From NCBI GenBank assembly GCA_002316235.1, contig DCDD01000013.1, forward strand, positions 1 to 14,849: a stretch of 14,849 nt of DNA, in the 5' to 3' direction. This DNA is from Bacteroidales bacterium UBA1064. GTDB lineage: Bacteria; Bacteroidota; Bacteroidia; Bacteroidales; Tenuifilaceae. Below the pieces are notes generated by a model. It was given only the letters and a program-made list of their open reading frames with translations. It had not been told where the DNA came from and did no database searches. Shown here piece after piece: positions 1 to 7,228 of the stretch. The position numbers were made by a program, and so were the translations under genes. Each line of letters begins with the position of its first letter. Within the stretch, counting starts at the first letter, position 1.

Positions 1-931
1 GGAGCTCATAGTTGTTTTTCCCCTCATCATCATCGTCGGAAATCCAAATATCGGGAAACATTTGCTGTATTTCCAGAGGCATCAACCCCGCAAAAATGGC
101 ATTCCGGGCATACTGGGTAGCAGTGGGCAGGATGCTGAAGTAAACATCATCCGACTCTACCCTCCACTCGTCGGCCAGCAGGGGTTCAATAGCCTTCCAC
201 TGGTCGTAGCGAAGGTTATCAATAAGAACCAGGAGGACCTTTTCGCCGGAATCTAATAACGGAAAAACCTTGCTGCGAAGGAGGTTGGGAGATAATAGTG
301 GTTTATCGTCCTGGTTACCCTTAAACCAGCCAATGTAGCTACTTCGCACGTACCGAGAAAATAGCTGGTTAGCTTCGGCCATCTGCATATCAAGCATCTG
401 CCTTAGGTTTGGCTCACTATTGTCAGAAATTCTTAGCTGCCAAGCGCTAAGCCTACGGTAGAGCTCAACCCAATCGGAGTAGCTTTGAGCAGCAGCAATT
501 TGCTCGCTCAGCTGGCTAAATTCAACCCCATAATCGGAAGTTTGCTTAGCGCTAACCAGCGTTTTACCATGCACGTGCTTCTTAATGGAAAGGAGTATCT
601 GGTTGGGATTAACTGGTTTAATCAGGTAGTCGGCAATTTGAGAGCCAACCGCCATGTCCATTATGTTCTCCTCCTCGCTTTTGGTAACCATTACCACCGG
701 AAGGTGGGGTTTTAGCTCCTTAATTTGTGTAAGTGTTTCGAGCCCGCTTAGCCCGGGCATATTTTCATCGAGGAAAACAATGTCGAAAACATTGTTACGA
801 ACCAGCTCAATGGCATCCACCCCATTGATGGCCTTCTGCACATGGTAACCCCGCTGTTCGAGAAAGATTATATGTGAACCCAATAGGTCTATTTCGTCAT
901 CAACCCAAAGTATAGATGCTGGTGTTGCCAT
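1..931 (-). CDS. porX: PorX-like response regulator with PglZ/alkaline-phosphatase-type domain (partial, C-terminus off the window)
   Basis: Reading from the ATG at 931, the frame stays open to the window edge and gives the first 310 residues. Residues 5-120 are a receiver domain: acidic pocket D11/D12, phospho-acceptor D55 in FLDENMPG, T83 and K105 (YLIKP). A helical linker follows. From about 225 a PglZ/alkaline-phosphatase-superfamily domain begins, with metal-ligand candidate D238 in LIDNLRYD and nucleophile candidate T272 in PTATQYARN. This order is that of PorX, the response regulator of type IX secretion, which family knowledge describes as acting with PorY and a sigma factor and as having phosphodiesterase activity on oligonucleotides. 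Full-length PorX is roughly 520 residues, so about 40% is missing here only because the window ends. It starts nine bases after the stop of the PorW-like gene, so the two are probably cotranscribed. PorX identity is confident; its targets in this organism are not visible. Confidence 0.93.
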   Translation of the reverse strand, partial: MATPASILWVDDEIDLLGSHIIFLEQRGYHVQKAINGVDAIELVRNNVFDIVFLDENMPGLSGLETLTQIKELKPHLPVVMVTKSEEENIMDMAVGSQIADYLIKPVNPNQILLSIKKHVHGKTLVSAKQTSDYGVEFSQLSEQIAAAQSYSDWVELYRRLSAWQLRISDNSEPNLRQMLDMQMAEANQLFSRYVRSSYIGWFKGNQDDKPLLSPNLLRSKVFPLLDSGEKVLLVLIDNLRYDQWKAIEPLLADEWRVESDDVYFSILPTATQYARNAIFAGLMPLEIQQMFPDIWISDDDDEGKNNYEL

Positions 932-940
932 AGCATTTTG

Positions 941-3613
941 TTAGTTGTCAACACTGTAGTTTTCTTTAAAAAATCTGGAATAGTCTGGGATAGACTTATC
1001 GTTCATGAACCGATTAAAGTTCTCGGTGCTAAAAAGGAAAGCTTGAAATTCGGCACGGTTAAAATCGGCAAACACCTTTTCATCCCGCGTAATCAGCTTG
1101 TAGTAGCTTAGGGCAATATCGGCACTCTGAAACCCGGTAACACTTACCACCTCGACAAAGTCGTTTAGCGGTACGCTGTTTAAAGCCAGATCCATCTCAA
1201 TAAAATTATCCACATTAAATGTTATAATGTTGAATTTTAACTGGTTAATGTTGGTGCGTTTAGGAACAAGCAGAACAAAAGCATGTTCTCCCTCGGGTTT
1301 GGTGTAAATGGATGTGCTTATGCTGTCGGAGCTAACCGAAACTACCGGCACGTCAATGCTAACCTTTCCTGTAGAAAGCTGGAGGTCTCTCTGTTCAAGG
1401 TAGGTCAACAAATTCTGGGCAACCTGCCCCTGTTCGCTCTTGGGGAAAGTCAGGGCAACTTGCTCAAGCGACTCCTTAAAAGTTCTCAAGTCGCCAGTCT
1501 TTGACTGGCAGAGAGCATCAAGTAGCAAGTATTTTGGCTCCATATCGGTACCTTTAACCTTCCCCATCCCCGATTTTAGCGTTTTGGCAGCTTCGCTGAA
1601 ATTGCCCTGAAGGTAAAGACCGTAAGCCGTTTCATAAATGCTGTTGGCTTCGTTTTCTTTCACCGTTAGCTCCTTAATATACTCGGGGTTTGAAAGTATT
1701 AGCGCATAAGGGCTTGAAGGGAAGCGGGAAAGTAGCGCGATTTTGTAGCCTTCGGCTTCAACACTATTGCCCTCATCAGCTGCAATTCTATACATCCTGT
1801 AGATAGCCGTAGCTGCTTCGGAAGCATCGGGGAAACGCTCGGATAGCTTTTTGTACGATTCTTTGGCGGCCTTGCTGTCGTTGAGGTCTGTCTGGTAAAT
1901 TTCCGCAATCCTCATCATGGCGGTAAGGATTTTCTGGTTCGAAATTTGTTTGAGCGAATCGGTAAAGGGAAGGTTAACCAGGTAGAACTCTGGCGAGGTG
2001 TTTGAAAGTTGTTTCTGAGGATTTGCTGCAGAATCGGATGGTAAGCCGCCAGAGGCAATGTTTTCGAAGTCAGAAACCCCTTTATTCTTTCTGCGCCAGT
2101 TATCCTCTAGCTTACGCTTGCCCCATTTCATCTGGAATTCCGATTGCCCATAGCTAAGCGAGGCGGGATTATAAAAGTACCATTTCCCGCCTTGAGGCTC
2201 GGAGTTGCTTCTGAATCGTTGGTTCTGCATGTAGATTTGCGACTGCATCTGATCGGCCTGTTCCTGGGCCTTTAGCTTCTGCTCCTCCTCCTGAAGTTTA
2301 CCAATGATGGAGGCAATAAGTGCATCCCTGTCTTTTGGAGACATAGCTGCAACCCGTTGAAGGCTGTCCTCGGTGCTAACAATGTTCAGGTTTTCAACCA
2401 GATTGGTTAGAAACCGGGTTTTGGTTTCCAGCTGTGCGTATCCGGGGAAACTTGCATCCAAGGAGTTGAATGAACTGTCGTAGTAGGCTTGTGCCTTGGC
2501 ATACTCCGATTTCTGAAAGTAGTGGTCGGCCAGCACCAGGTACGACATGCCTTTCTGGTTATCGTTAGTGGTGCTCAACCTGGCAGAAAGCAGGTAGTAC
2601 TCAATAGCTTTATCCATGTTGCCTTCCTGCTTTTCCATGTTACCCAGCGTGTAGTAAAGCTGATCGAGATAATCCTTGTTCTTTTCATCCGAGGCAAGCT
2701 TCAGGAGCTCACGTTTGAGGTCTTCACCCTTCATGTTGCTAAGGGCAATCAGTTGAATTCGTATGCTAAATGCCATTTCGTAGGGTGGCCCCATCCGCAT
2801 CACCCTGTCGTAAAGTTCTATAGCTTCGGTAGTGTTGCCAAGCTGCTGCTGCAGCTGAGCTAGCAGGTAGGTATAACGAAGCCGTTCGGCTTTATAATTT
2901 GTAAACTCAGCTGCACGTTTAATGAAAGGAATGGCCTCGTTGCTATTATGCTGTTTTAGATAGTAGAATGCCCATGTTGATGATAGCAGGTGGTTAAACT
3001 GCCTATCTGTAGGTTTTCGTCTTTTTGCATCAACAGACTTTAGCCTATCACCAGCGCTAATAAAGTCACCGTTCAAAATTTCAACCCTGGCTAGCCATAC
3101 CTGAGCCTCGTACCATGTTGTAGTGTTTGGGAACTGCCGGATAACATACTCAAAGGCCATTTGGGCTTTGGACAGGTCGCCCTTCCACGTATGTGCCTTG
3201 CCAACCAAAAGCCATGATTCCTGTGCCCACCTAACATACTCGTACCGATTATAAAATTCCTTTTCCTTGGACGAAAGTGAACCGTTTTTACGTTTAGGCT
3301 TTACAGTTATTGAGTGCTTGGCAAGTAATGCTGTGCATTTGTTCAGGGTTCGCTCCATGTCGGAGGAAACCATATCGCTAACACCACGCTCTCCAAACAG
3401 CAACATGGGAAGGGGAAGCGTGTAGTTATACTTAAAATCCTTGTAAACTCGCCTCTCGCCGTTACGGTAGCTATCGTATGCGTTATAGTAATAGTTGTAG
3501 TAGGAGGTAAGGTTATGGTAATTCCTGCTCATAAAGGTATTTTTCTGGGTTGAGCAAGAAGCAAGAACTAAAGTCAGCATGCAAGCTGCCATGTTTCTGG
3601 TCAATAAGCGCAT
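941..3613 (-). CDS. porW: PorW/SprE-like TPR lipoprotein of type IX secretion / gliding motility
   Basis: An 890-residue lipoprotein. The frame extends 40 codons further upstream, but the ATG at 3613 is chosen because it places a lipoprotein signal at the N-terminus: MRLLTRN, a hydrophobic stretch, then lipobox L17-A18-S19-C20. The mature protein starts with a Tyr/Asn-rich segment (SYYNYYYNAYDSYRNGERR) and continues as many TPR-like helical repeats (for example YYLLSARLS, AQAYYDSSF). These are broken by a Glu/Gln-rich stretch near residues 475-510. A further TPR block and a beta-rich C-terminal region end at YSRFFKENYSVDN. Length, lipidation and layout match SprE of Flavobacterium and PorW of Porphyromonas, the periplasm-facing lipoprotein thought to link the PorKN ring to the Sov/SprA translocon. 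The immediately following porX gene supports this. The repeat count was not computed. An unrelated TPR lipoprotein is possible but less likely. Confidence 0.87.
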   Translation of the reverse strand: MRLLTRNMAACMLTLVLASCSTQKNTFMSRNYHNLTSYYNYYYNAYDSYRNGERRVYKDFKYNYTLPLPMLLFGERGVSDMVSSDMERTLNKCTALLAKHSITVKPKRKNGSLSSKEKEFYNRYEYVRWAQESWLLVGKAHTWKGDLSKAQMAFEYVIRQFPNTTTWYEAQVWLARVEILNGDFISAGDRLKSVDAKRRKPTDRQFNHLLSSTWAFYYLKQHNSNEAIPFIKRAAEFTNYKAERLRYTYLLAQLQQQLGNTTEAIELYDRVMRMGPPYEMAFSIRIQLIALSNMKGEDLKRELLKLASDEKNKDYLDQLYYTLGNMEKQEGNMDKAIEYYLLSARLSTTNDNQKGMSYLVLADHYFQKSEYAKAQAYYDSSFNSLDASFPGYAQLETKTRFLTNLVENLNIVSTEDSLQRVAAMSPKDRDALIASIIGKLQEEEQKLKAQEQADQMQSQIYMQNQRFRSNSEPQGGKWYFYNPASLSYGQSEFQMKWGKRKLEDNWRRKNKGVSDFENIASGGLPSDSAANPQKQLSNTSPEFYLVNLPFTDSLKQISNQKILTAMMRIAEIYQTDLNDSKAAKESYKKLSERFPDASEAATAIYRMYRIAADEGNSVEAEGYKIALLSRFPSSPYALILSNPEYIKELTVKENEANSIYETAYGLYLQGNFSEAAKTLKSGMGKVKGTDMEPKYLLLDALCQSKTGDLRTFKESLEQVALTFPKSEQGQVAQNLLTYLEQRDLQLSTGKVSIDVPVVSVSSDSISTSIYTKPEGEHAFVLLVPKRTNINQLKFNIITFNVDNFIEMDLALNSVPLNDFVEVVSVTGFQSADIALSYYKLITRDEKVFADFNRAEFQAFLFSTENFNRFMNDKSIPDYSRFFKENYSVDN

Positions 3614-3961
3614 AGTACCAGCTGTTTCCCCAATCAAAAGCAAAGTATGCCGAGTTGAATTAAACGGAATGTTGAAATTTATATAGCCCACAATATTAGC
3701 AATAAAAGTTGAATTGCCCTCCAGGGCAGCCACGAGCTTAGCAACAATTCAGCTGTCCAACAAACAGTAAACTTTTATTCCATCAAACAACCATAAGATG
3801 GTAGGAAACCGTTAAGAACAGCCACAGTTCAAAAAGATATTGTATGCTAAAAACGTTTGTGGCGGTAAACTATTGTTGTGGGGTAAACAAACCTTCCATC
3901 TCGGTCTGAAAGAGGGACTGCCGGGTTGTAACAAAAATGGAGGAATTATCAAATTTCCAGG
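3614..3961. other. 348-base intergenic region between purQ and the PorW-like gene
   Basis: No convincing gene was seen on either strand. On the minus strand the upstream extension of the PorW frame covers part of it (to 3733), but that stretch precedes the lipoprotein signal and is probably leader. On the minus strand, TACTTTG sits about 30 bases before the PorW start and resembles a shortened -7 element (TAnnTTTG lacks one T). No well-spaced -33 partner was seen, so no promoter is called. A pair of near-identical direct repeats (3857-3870 and 3876-3888) is listed separately. No hairpin followed by a T-run marks the end of purQ. Confidence 0.6.
3857..3888. repeat. Tandem pair of imperfect direct repeats upstream of the PorW-like gene
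   Basis: TTGTGGCGGTAAAC (3857-3870) is followed by TTGTGGGGTAAAC (3876-3888). The two copies differ by one inserted base and start 19 bases apart, close to two helical turns. They lie about 240 bases upstream of the PorW-like start and just after purQ on that strand. Such spacing fits binding sites on one face of the DNA, but nothing identifies a regulator, and two 13-base matches can arise by chance. Confidence 0.4.
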
Positions 3962-4663
3962 CTAGCCGTTACCTTGAATGAACTTAATTATTGATTCGAA
4001 GATAAGGCGGCCATCGGTGTTACCAAGCTCGTCGTCCGAGGCCCTTTCGGGATGAGGCATCATCCCAAAAACGTTCTTGCGTTCGTTGCAAACACCAGCA
4101 ATGTTTTCAACCGAGCCATTAGGATTTGCCAATTCGGAGATAACCCCGGTTTCGTCGCAGTAGCGAAAAATAATCTGCCCGTTCACCCGCATACGGGCAA
4201 GTGTTTCCCTGTCGGCAAAGTAGCGGCCTTCGCCATGGGCAATTGGGATTTTAAAGACTCGCCCCTTGGGAAGAAATGCAGTAGGGGGTGCAATTTTGCT
4301 GTCGGGAGCGATGTATACATTCTTGCATACAAACTGACGGCTTGCATTATGTAACAAAGCACCCGGTAGTAATTCTGCTTCACAGAGTATCTGAAAACCG
4401 TTGCAAATCCCAAAAACATAGCCCCCATTGCTTGCAAACTCGGCAATTCGGGTCATTATTGGCGAAAACCTGGCCAAAGCTCCTGAACGTAGGTAATCGC
4501 CATACGAAAAACCACCGGGAAGTATAACTGCATCAACATCGGCATCAAAATCGGTTTCCTTGTGCCATAGAGTAACCACTTCTTGCTCAAGCACCTCGCG
4601 CAGCACGTAAATGGTGTCACGATCACAGTTTGACCCGGGAAAAATTACTACTCCAAACTTCAT
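3962..4663 (-). CDS. purQ: Phosphoribosylformylglycinamidine synthase, glutaminase subunit PurQ
   Basis: A 233-residue class I glutamine amidotransferase. It releases ammonia from glutamine and passes it to PurL for conversion of FGAR to FGAM in purine biosynthesis, in the cytoplasm. The N-terminus MKFGVVIFPGSNCDRD is typical of PurQ. The nucleophile is C87 in GICNGFQIL, and H204/E206 of the catalytic triad lie in MMPHPERASDD. Length is that of the stand-alone subunit. The ATG at 4663 is preferred over an in-frame TTG at 4678, because it gives the family N-terminus and because the likely promoter (4687-4718) would start transcription near the TTG. A separate PurQ implies the split PurL/PurQ/PurS enzyme; the partners are not in this window. 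The gene lies upstream of porW on the same strand with a 348-base gap, so cotranscription is uncertain. Confidence 0.97.
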   Translation of the reverse strand: MKFGVVIFPGSNCDRDTIYVLREVLEQEVVTLWHKETDFDADVDAVILPGGFSYGDYLRSGALARFSPIMTRIAEFASNGGYVFGICNGFQILCEAELLPGALLHNASRQFVCKNVYIAPDSKIAPPTAFLPKGRVFKIPIAHGEGRYFADRETLARMRVNGQIIFRYCDETGVISELANPNGSVENIAGVCNERKNVFGMMPHPERASDDELGNTDGRLIFESIIKFIQGNG

Positions 4664-4686
4664 AGGTTTTTCATCCAAAAACTTTT

Positions 4687-4718
4687 CAAATATAGGTATT
4701 AATAGCTTACACGCAAAA
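4687..4718 (-). promoter_or_regulatory. Bacteroidota-type promoter for purQ
   Basis: On the minus strand, TTTTG (complement of 4714-4718) is followed after exactly 19 bases by TATATTTG (complement of 4687-4694). This matches the phylum's -33 TTTG / -7 TAnnTTTG pattern at every defined base. Transcription would begin around 4680, giving a leader of about 18 bases before the purQ ATG. It is the best promoter candidate in the window. Confidence 0.6.
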
Positions 4719-4719
4719 T

Positions 4720-4733
4720 CTACATTGATGTAG
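4720..4733. promoter_or_regulatory. Perfect inverted repeat between divergent promoters (possible operator)
   Basis: CTACAT-TG-ATGTAG has two perfect 6-base arms around a 2-base centre. It lies immediately upstream of the purQ -33 element and overlaps the candidate -33 of the opposite gene (4725-4727). The position suits a dimeric regulator acting on both divergent genes. No regulator family can be named from the sequence, and a palindrome this short may be coincidental. Confidence 0.35.
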
Positions 4734-4755
4734 AGGTTGAAATATAGTAACTTTA
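4725..4755 (+). promoter_or_regulatory. Candidate promoter for the gene at 4781
   Basis: TTG (4725-4727), 20 bases, then TAACTTTA (4748-4755), one mismatch from TAnnTTTG. A perfect TAATTTTG at 4766-4773 lies too close to the ATG at 4781 and lacks a well-spaced -33 element, so the first pair is preferred. The region is AT-rich, which makes chance matches common. Confidence 0.35.
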
Positions 4756-4780
4756 CACCTTTAAGTAATTTTGCCTTAAA

Positions 4781-5845
4781 ATGTTTGGTAGAATACTAAA
4801 AACAATCGGGAAAGTAGGGAGTTTTCTCATAATTTTTCTTGTTTTCTTCCTCCTCTACTCCTCAATCACCTACTTCGAGCCAGAAAGTAGGGTTGTGCTT
4901 TGGCAGTCGGACAAGCCCGATACAATTCCATTCGATTCCACCCTGGCGGCACTAACTTGGAATATAGGCTATGCAGGATTAGGCAGCAACATGGACTTCT
5001 TTATGGATGGAGGGGGAAAAATGCGGGATACGCGTGAACGAACAACCGAGAATTTAACCGCAATTGAGAAAACCCTAGGCGGTGAAAAAATCAACGACTT
5101 CATCCTGCTTCAGGAAGTTGATATTAACTCCCATCGCTCGTACGGAATAAACGAGCTGGAGGAAATTTCAAGAACTTTAGAATACCCGTACTCTATAGGC
5201 ATTAACTATCGGGTTAATTTTGTTCCCGTACCCCTTAAAAACCCTATGGGAAAGGTGCAGTCGGGCATTGTAACCTTCAGCAAGTTTAACCCTAAGGAAA
5301 CGATAAGGTATGCGTATCCTGGGGCATTCCCCTGGCCAAACAGGCTCTTCAACCTGCGGCGTTGCATGGTAGTGAACCGCTACCCCACAAGCAATGGTAA
5401 GGATTTTGTTCTCGTCAATACTCATAACTCCGCATTCGACAATGGCGCACTTAAACAACAGGAAATGGATTTCCTGCAAGAAATTTTACTAAGCGAGTAC
5501 TACAAGGGCAACTACGTGGTGGCCGGTGGCGATTGGAACCAGCTTCCGCCTGGAGCACCATATGCTGAACTTGTTGTAGGTAGCAGCAACTCTTCGTTCA
5601 TGCTAACCGGTATAGACAGTAGCTTTATGCCTAAAGACTGGTCATGGGTATTTGACCCTTCGTGCCCCACCAACCGGTACTTAAACGAACCCTACACTCC
5701 AGGCCGCACCAATACGTGTATTCTCGATTTCTTTTTGGTTTCACCCAACGTGAGTGTTCAGCGCTGCCAGACAGCCAACATGGCTTTCAAGAATTCCGAT
5801 CATAACCCGGTAACCCTTGAGTTTAGGTTAATAGGCAATCCATAA
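4781..5845 (+). CDS. Membrane-anchored endonuclease/exonuclease/phosphatase-fold hydrolase
   Basis: 354 residues. One hydrophobic segment (about 13-30) follows a basic N-terminus, anchoring the enzyme with its body probably outside the cytoplasm. The rest is an endonuclease/exonuclease/phosphatase (DNase I/AP-endonuclease-like) domain with all the usual metal and catalytic positions: N61 (TWNIG), E112 (LLQEVD), H215 (VNTHNSAFD), D251 and N253 (GGDWNQLP), D326 (ILDFFLV) and the terminal S349-D350-H351 (SDHNPV). The fold serves nucleases, sphingomyelinases and inositol-phosphate phosphatases, and the sequence does not settle the substrate. It is transcribed divergently from purQ and alone, with a 368-base gap to the next gene. 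The ATG at 4781 directly precedes the membrane segment and is the natural start. Confidence 0.85.
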   Translation: MFGRILKTIGKVGSFLIIFLVFFLLYSSITYFEPESRVVLWQSDKPDTIPFDSTLAALTWNIGYAGLGSNMDFFMDGGGKMRDTRERTTENLTAIEKTLGGEKINDFILLQEVDINSHRSYGINELEEISRTLEYPYSIGINYRVNFVPVPLKNPMGKVQSGIVTFSKFNPKETIRYAYPGAFPWPNRLFNLRRCMVVNRYPTSNGKDFVLVNTHNSAFDNGALKQQEMDFLQEILLSEYYKGNYVVAGGDWNQLPPGAPYAELVVGSSNSSFMLTGIDSSFMPKDWSWVFDPSCPTNRYLNEPYTPGRTNTCILDFFLVSPNVSVQRCQTANMAFKNSDHNPVTLEFRLIGNP

Positions 5846-5981
5846 TACATTAACCAAATGCAGCCGCACGGGCTTGACGTTAATCAAAAACAGCAACTAA
5901 CCGGTTAAGTAACTAGTTGGACTCCTTATCACAAACAGCTATCAAGAATTCAAACCAAAATTCTAACAAATCCTATAACTC

Positions 5982-6014
5982 CATGTTGCCTTGGTCAACA
6001 GGTATGGCAACATG
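5982..6014. repeat. Hairpin-capable inverted repeat
   Basis: CATGTTGCC (5982-5990) and GGCAACATG (6006-6014) are perfect 9-base complements around a 15-base loop. Neither strand carries a T-run after it, so it is not a typical intrinsic terminator. It lies 93 bases upstream of the promoter candidate for the signalling genes, so it could be an operator or an RNA structure ending the upstream transcript. Confidence 0.5.
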
Positions 6015-6106
6015 AAATTTAAAAATCAGTCGTTTGTCAAAGTAGCTGTTTCCCCTCTTCTTCGTATTTTTGGAATTTATTCAAATCGCTATAACTTTCA
6101 CGACGC

Positions 6107-6137
6107 TTTGTCAATTTACAAACTATACTTACCTTTA
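6107..6137 (+). promoter_or_regulatory. Candidate promoter for the signalling gene cluster
   Basis: TTTG (6107-6110), 19 bases, then TACCTTTA (6130-6137), one mismatch from TAnnTTTG with standard spacing. Transcription would start near 6143, leaving a leader of about 70 bases before the first CheR-type gene. Confidence 0.45.
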
Positions 6138-6213
6138 ACAGGGAAAAAGGGATGCAGTTTGGCAGGCGTACTAAAACGTTTTTACCAAAAATGGAGTTAT
6201 TAAGTTGAAACAC

Positions 6214-7053
6214 ATGCAGGTAACCGATCAGGATTTGCAATTCTTTATCGCTACGCTTAAAAATGTATCAAAGTACGATTTTTCCGAGTACTCGGATAAA
6301 TCGCTGAAGCGGCGCTTGCAGAAAATTCTGGAGGATTACAACCTGGATATATTCAGCCTAATCGCCAACCTTAAAAACGACAGGGCATTCATTGAAAAAG
6401 TGGTAAAGGAAGTTACCGTGAATACCACAGAGCTTTTTCGCGATCCCCCGGTGTGGCACCTCTTACGCTCCCGAATACTCCCGCGCTTTAGAAACAACAA
6501 AACCATAAACATTTGGCATGCTGGTTGCTCCACCGGGCAAGAGGTTTACTCCATGATGATACTGCTCAACGAAATGGGTATGTTGGAACAGGCTAAAATT
6601 TTTGCCACCGATATAAATATTGACGTGCTGGATGCTGCAAAACAGGGGGTTTACAAGTACCGTTTCAACCTGGGCTACCTGGACAACTTCGACAAGGTGA
6701 TCAAGCAAAACCCCTTGAACTTTGAAGAGTACAACGAGGTTCCCTACGAAAAGTACTTTGAAATTGACAAGGTAAAGGATACCATAACCATGAACAAATT
6801 CCTGTCGGAAAAACCAATTTTCCGTAAGCACGACCTGGTAACCGACGGGAATATTTTCTTTGCCAAGTTCGACCTCATCCTTTGCAGAAATGTGATTATC
6901 TACTTCAACTACTCCCTTCAGAACAAGGTATTTGAACTATTTCACTCAAACCTTTACCCCAAGGGAGTGCTGCTGCTTGGAATGCACGAGACCATACTTG
7001 GCCCCTGGGCCACTAAGTTTGAAAAACTTGGACAAAGCTATGTGAAAAAATAG
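6214..7053 (+). CDS. CheR-type SAM-dependent glutamate methyltransferase
   Basis: 279 residues, the normal CheR size. An N-terminal helical CheR domain (1-75) ends in TTELFRDPPVW, with R76 at the position of the family's conserved active-site arginine. The methyltransferase domain has the SAM-binding loop WHAGCSTGQEVYS (101-113; many CheRs have GCSTGEEPYS), the ribose-binding acidic motif ATDIN (131-135) and LILCRNVIIYF (221-231). All expected motifs are intact, so it is probably active. CheR methylates glutamates of chemoreceptors, but no chemoreceptor, CheA or CheW gene is nearby, so the substrate is more likely one of the neighbouring sensors. The start is not certain: GGAG at 6193-6196 suits an in-frame TTG at 6205, while the ATG at 6214 fits the length of its paralogue at 9733. 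The next gene starts 175 bases later. Confidence 0.9.
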   Translation: MQVTDQDLQFFIATLKNVSKYDFSEYSDKSLKRRLQKILEDYNLDIFSLIANLKNDRAFIEKVVKEVTVNTTELFRDPPVWHLLRSRILPRFRNNKTINIWHAGCSTGQEVYSMMILLNEMGMLEQAKIFATDINIDVLDAAKQGVYKYRFNLGYLDNFDKVIKQNPLNFEEYNEVPYEKYFEIDKVKDTITMNKFLSEKPIFRKHDLVTDGNIFFAKFDLILCRNVIIYFNYSLQNKVFELFHSNLYPKGVLLLGMHETILGPWATKFEKLGQSYVKK

Positions 7054-7182
7054 TTATGAAGCAACCTTTTGATACCGACAATTTCAACACCGCTGATTGC
7101 ACAATTGGCAACGTACTATGTAGAATACTTTTTTTTGGTCAGAGGCAAGCTGGTGGAAAACTTATCATCACGTTAAGTAAGC

Positions 7183-7215
7183 TTTTAGGGAAAAATGTAA
7201 CGAATTGTAACTTTA
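7183..7215 (+). promoter_or_regulatory. Weak promoter candidate before the Cache-GAF-PAS sensor gene
   Basis: TTTTA (7183-7187), 20 bases, then TAACTTTA (7208-7215), each one base off the Bacteroidota consensus. It lies in the 175-base gap after the CheR-type gene, 13 bases before the start codon. It would allow the sensor gene to be expressed separately. No terminator was seen in the same gap. Confidence 0.3.
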
Positions 7216-7228
7216 AATTCTACATGAA

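Larger units (their letters stand above)
5846..6213. other. 368-base intergenic region
   Basis: No gene is supported. A 70-codon frame (5991-6203, TTG start) has no recognisable features and overlaps the promoter candidate for the next gene. The region holds an inverted repeat with a 15-base loop (5982-6014), a smaller one (AGAATT 5945-5950 with AATTCT 5959-5964), a 10-base palindrome TAACCGGTTA (5898-5907), and a promoter candidate at 6107-6137. No hairpin followed by a T-run terminates the preceding gene. Confidence 0.6.

Noticed and set aside
2489..2863. 124-codon plus-strand open frame
   Set aside because: Antisense to the TPR repeats of the PorW-like gene and without recognisable features.
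3614..3733. 40-codon N-terminal extension of the PorW-like protein
   Set aside because: It would bury the lipoprotein signal and lipobox inside the protein; the ATG at 3613 gives a proper signal peptide.
4664..4678. TTG start for PurQ at 4678
   Set aside because: It adds five residues not seen in the family and lies at the predicted transcription start; the ATG at 4663 gives the normal N-terminus.
5991..6203. 70-codon plus-strand open frame before the first CheR gene
   Set aside because: It starts with TTG inside the hairpin loop, shows no domain or membrane pattern, and overlaps the promoter candidate at 6107-6137.
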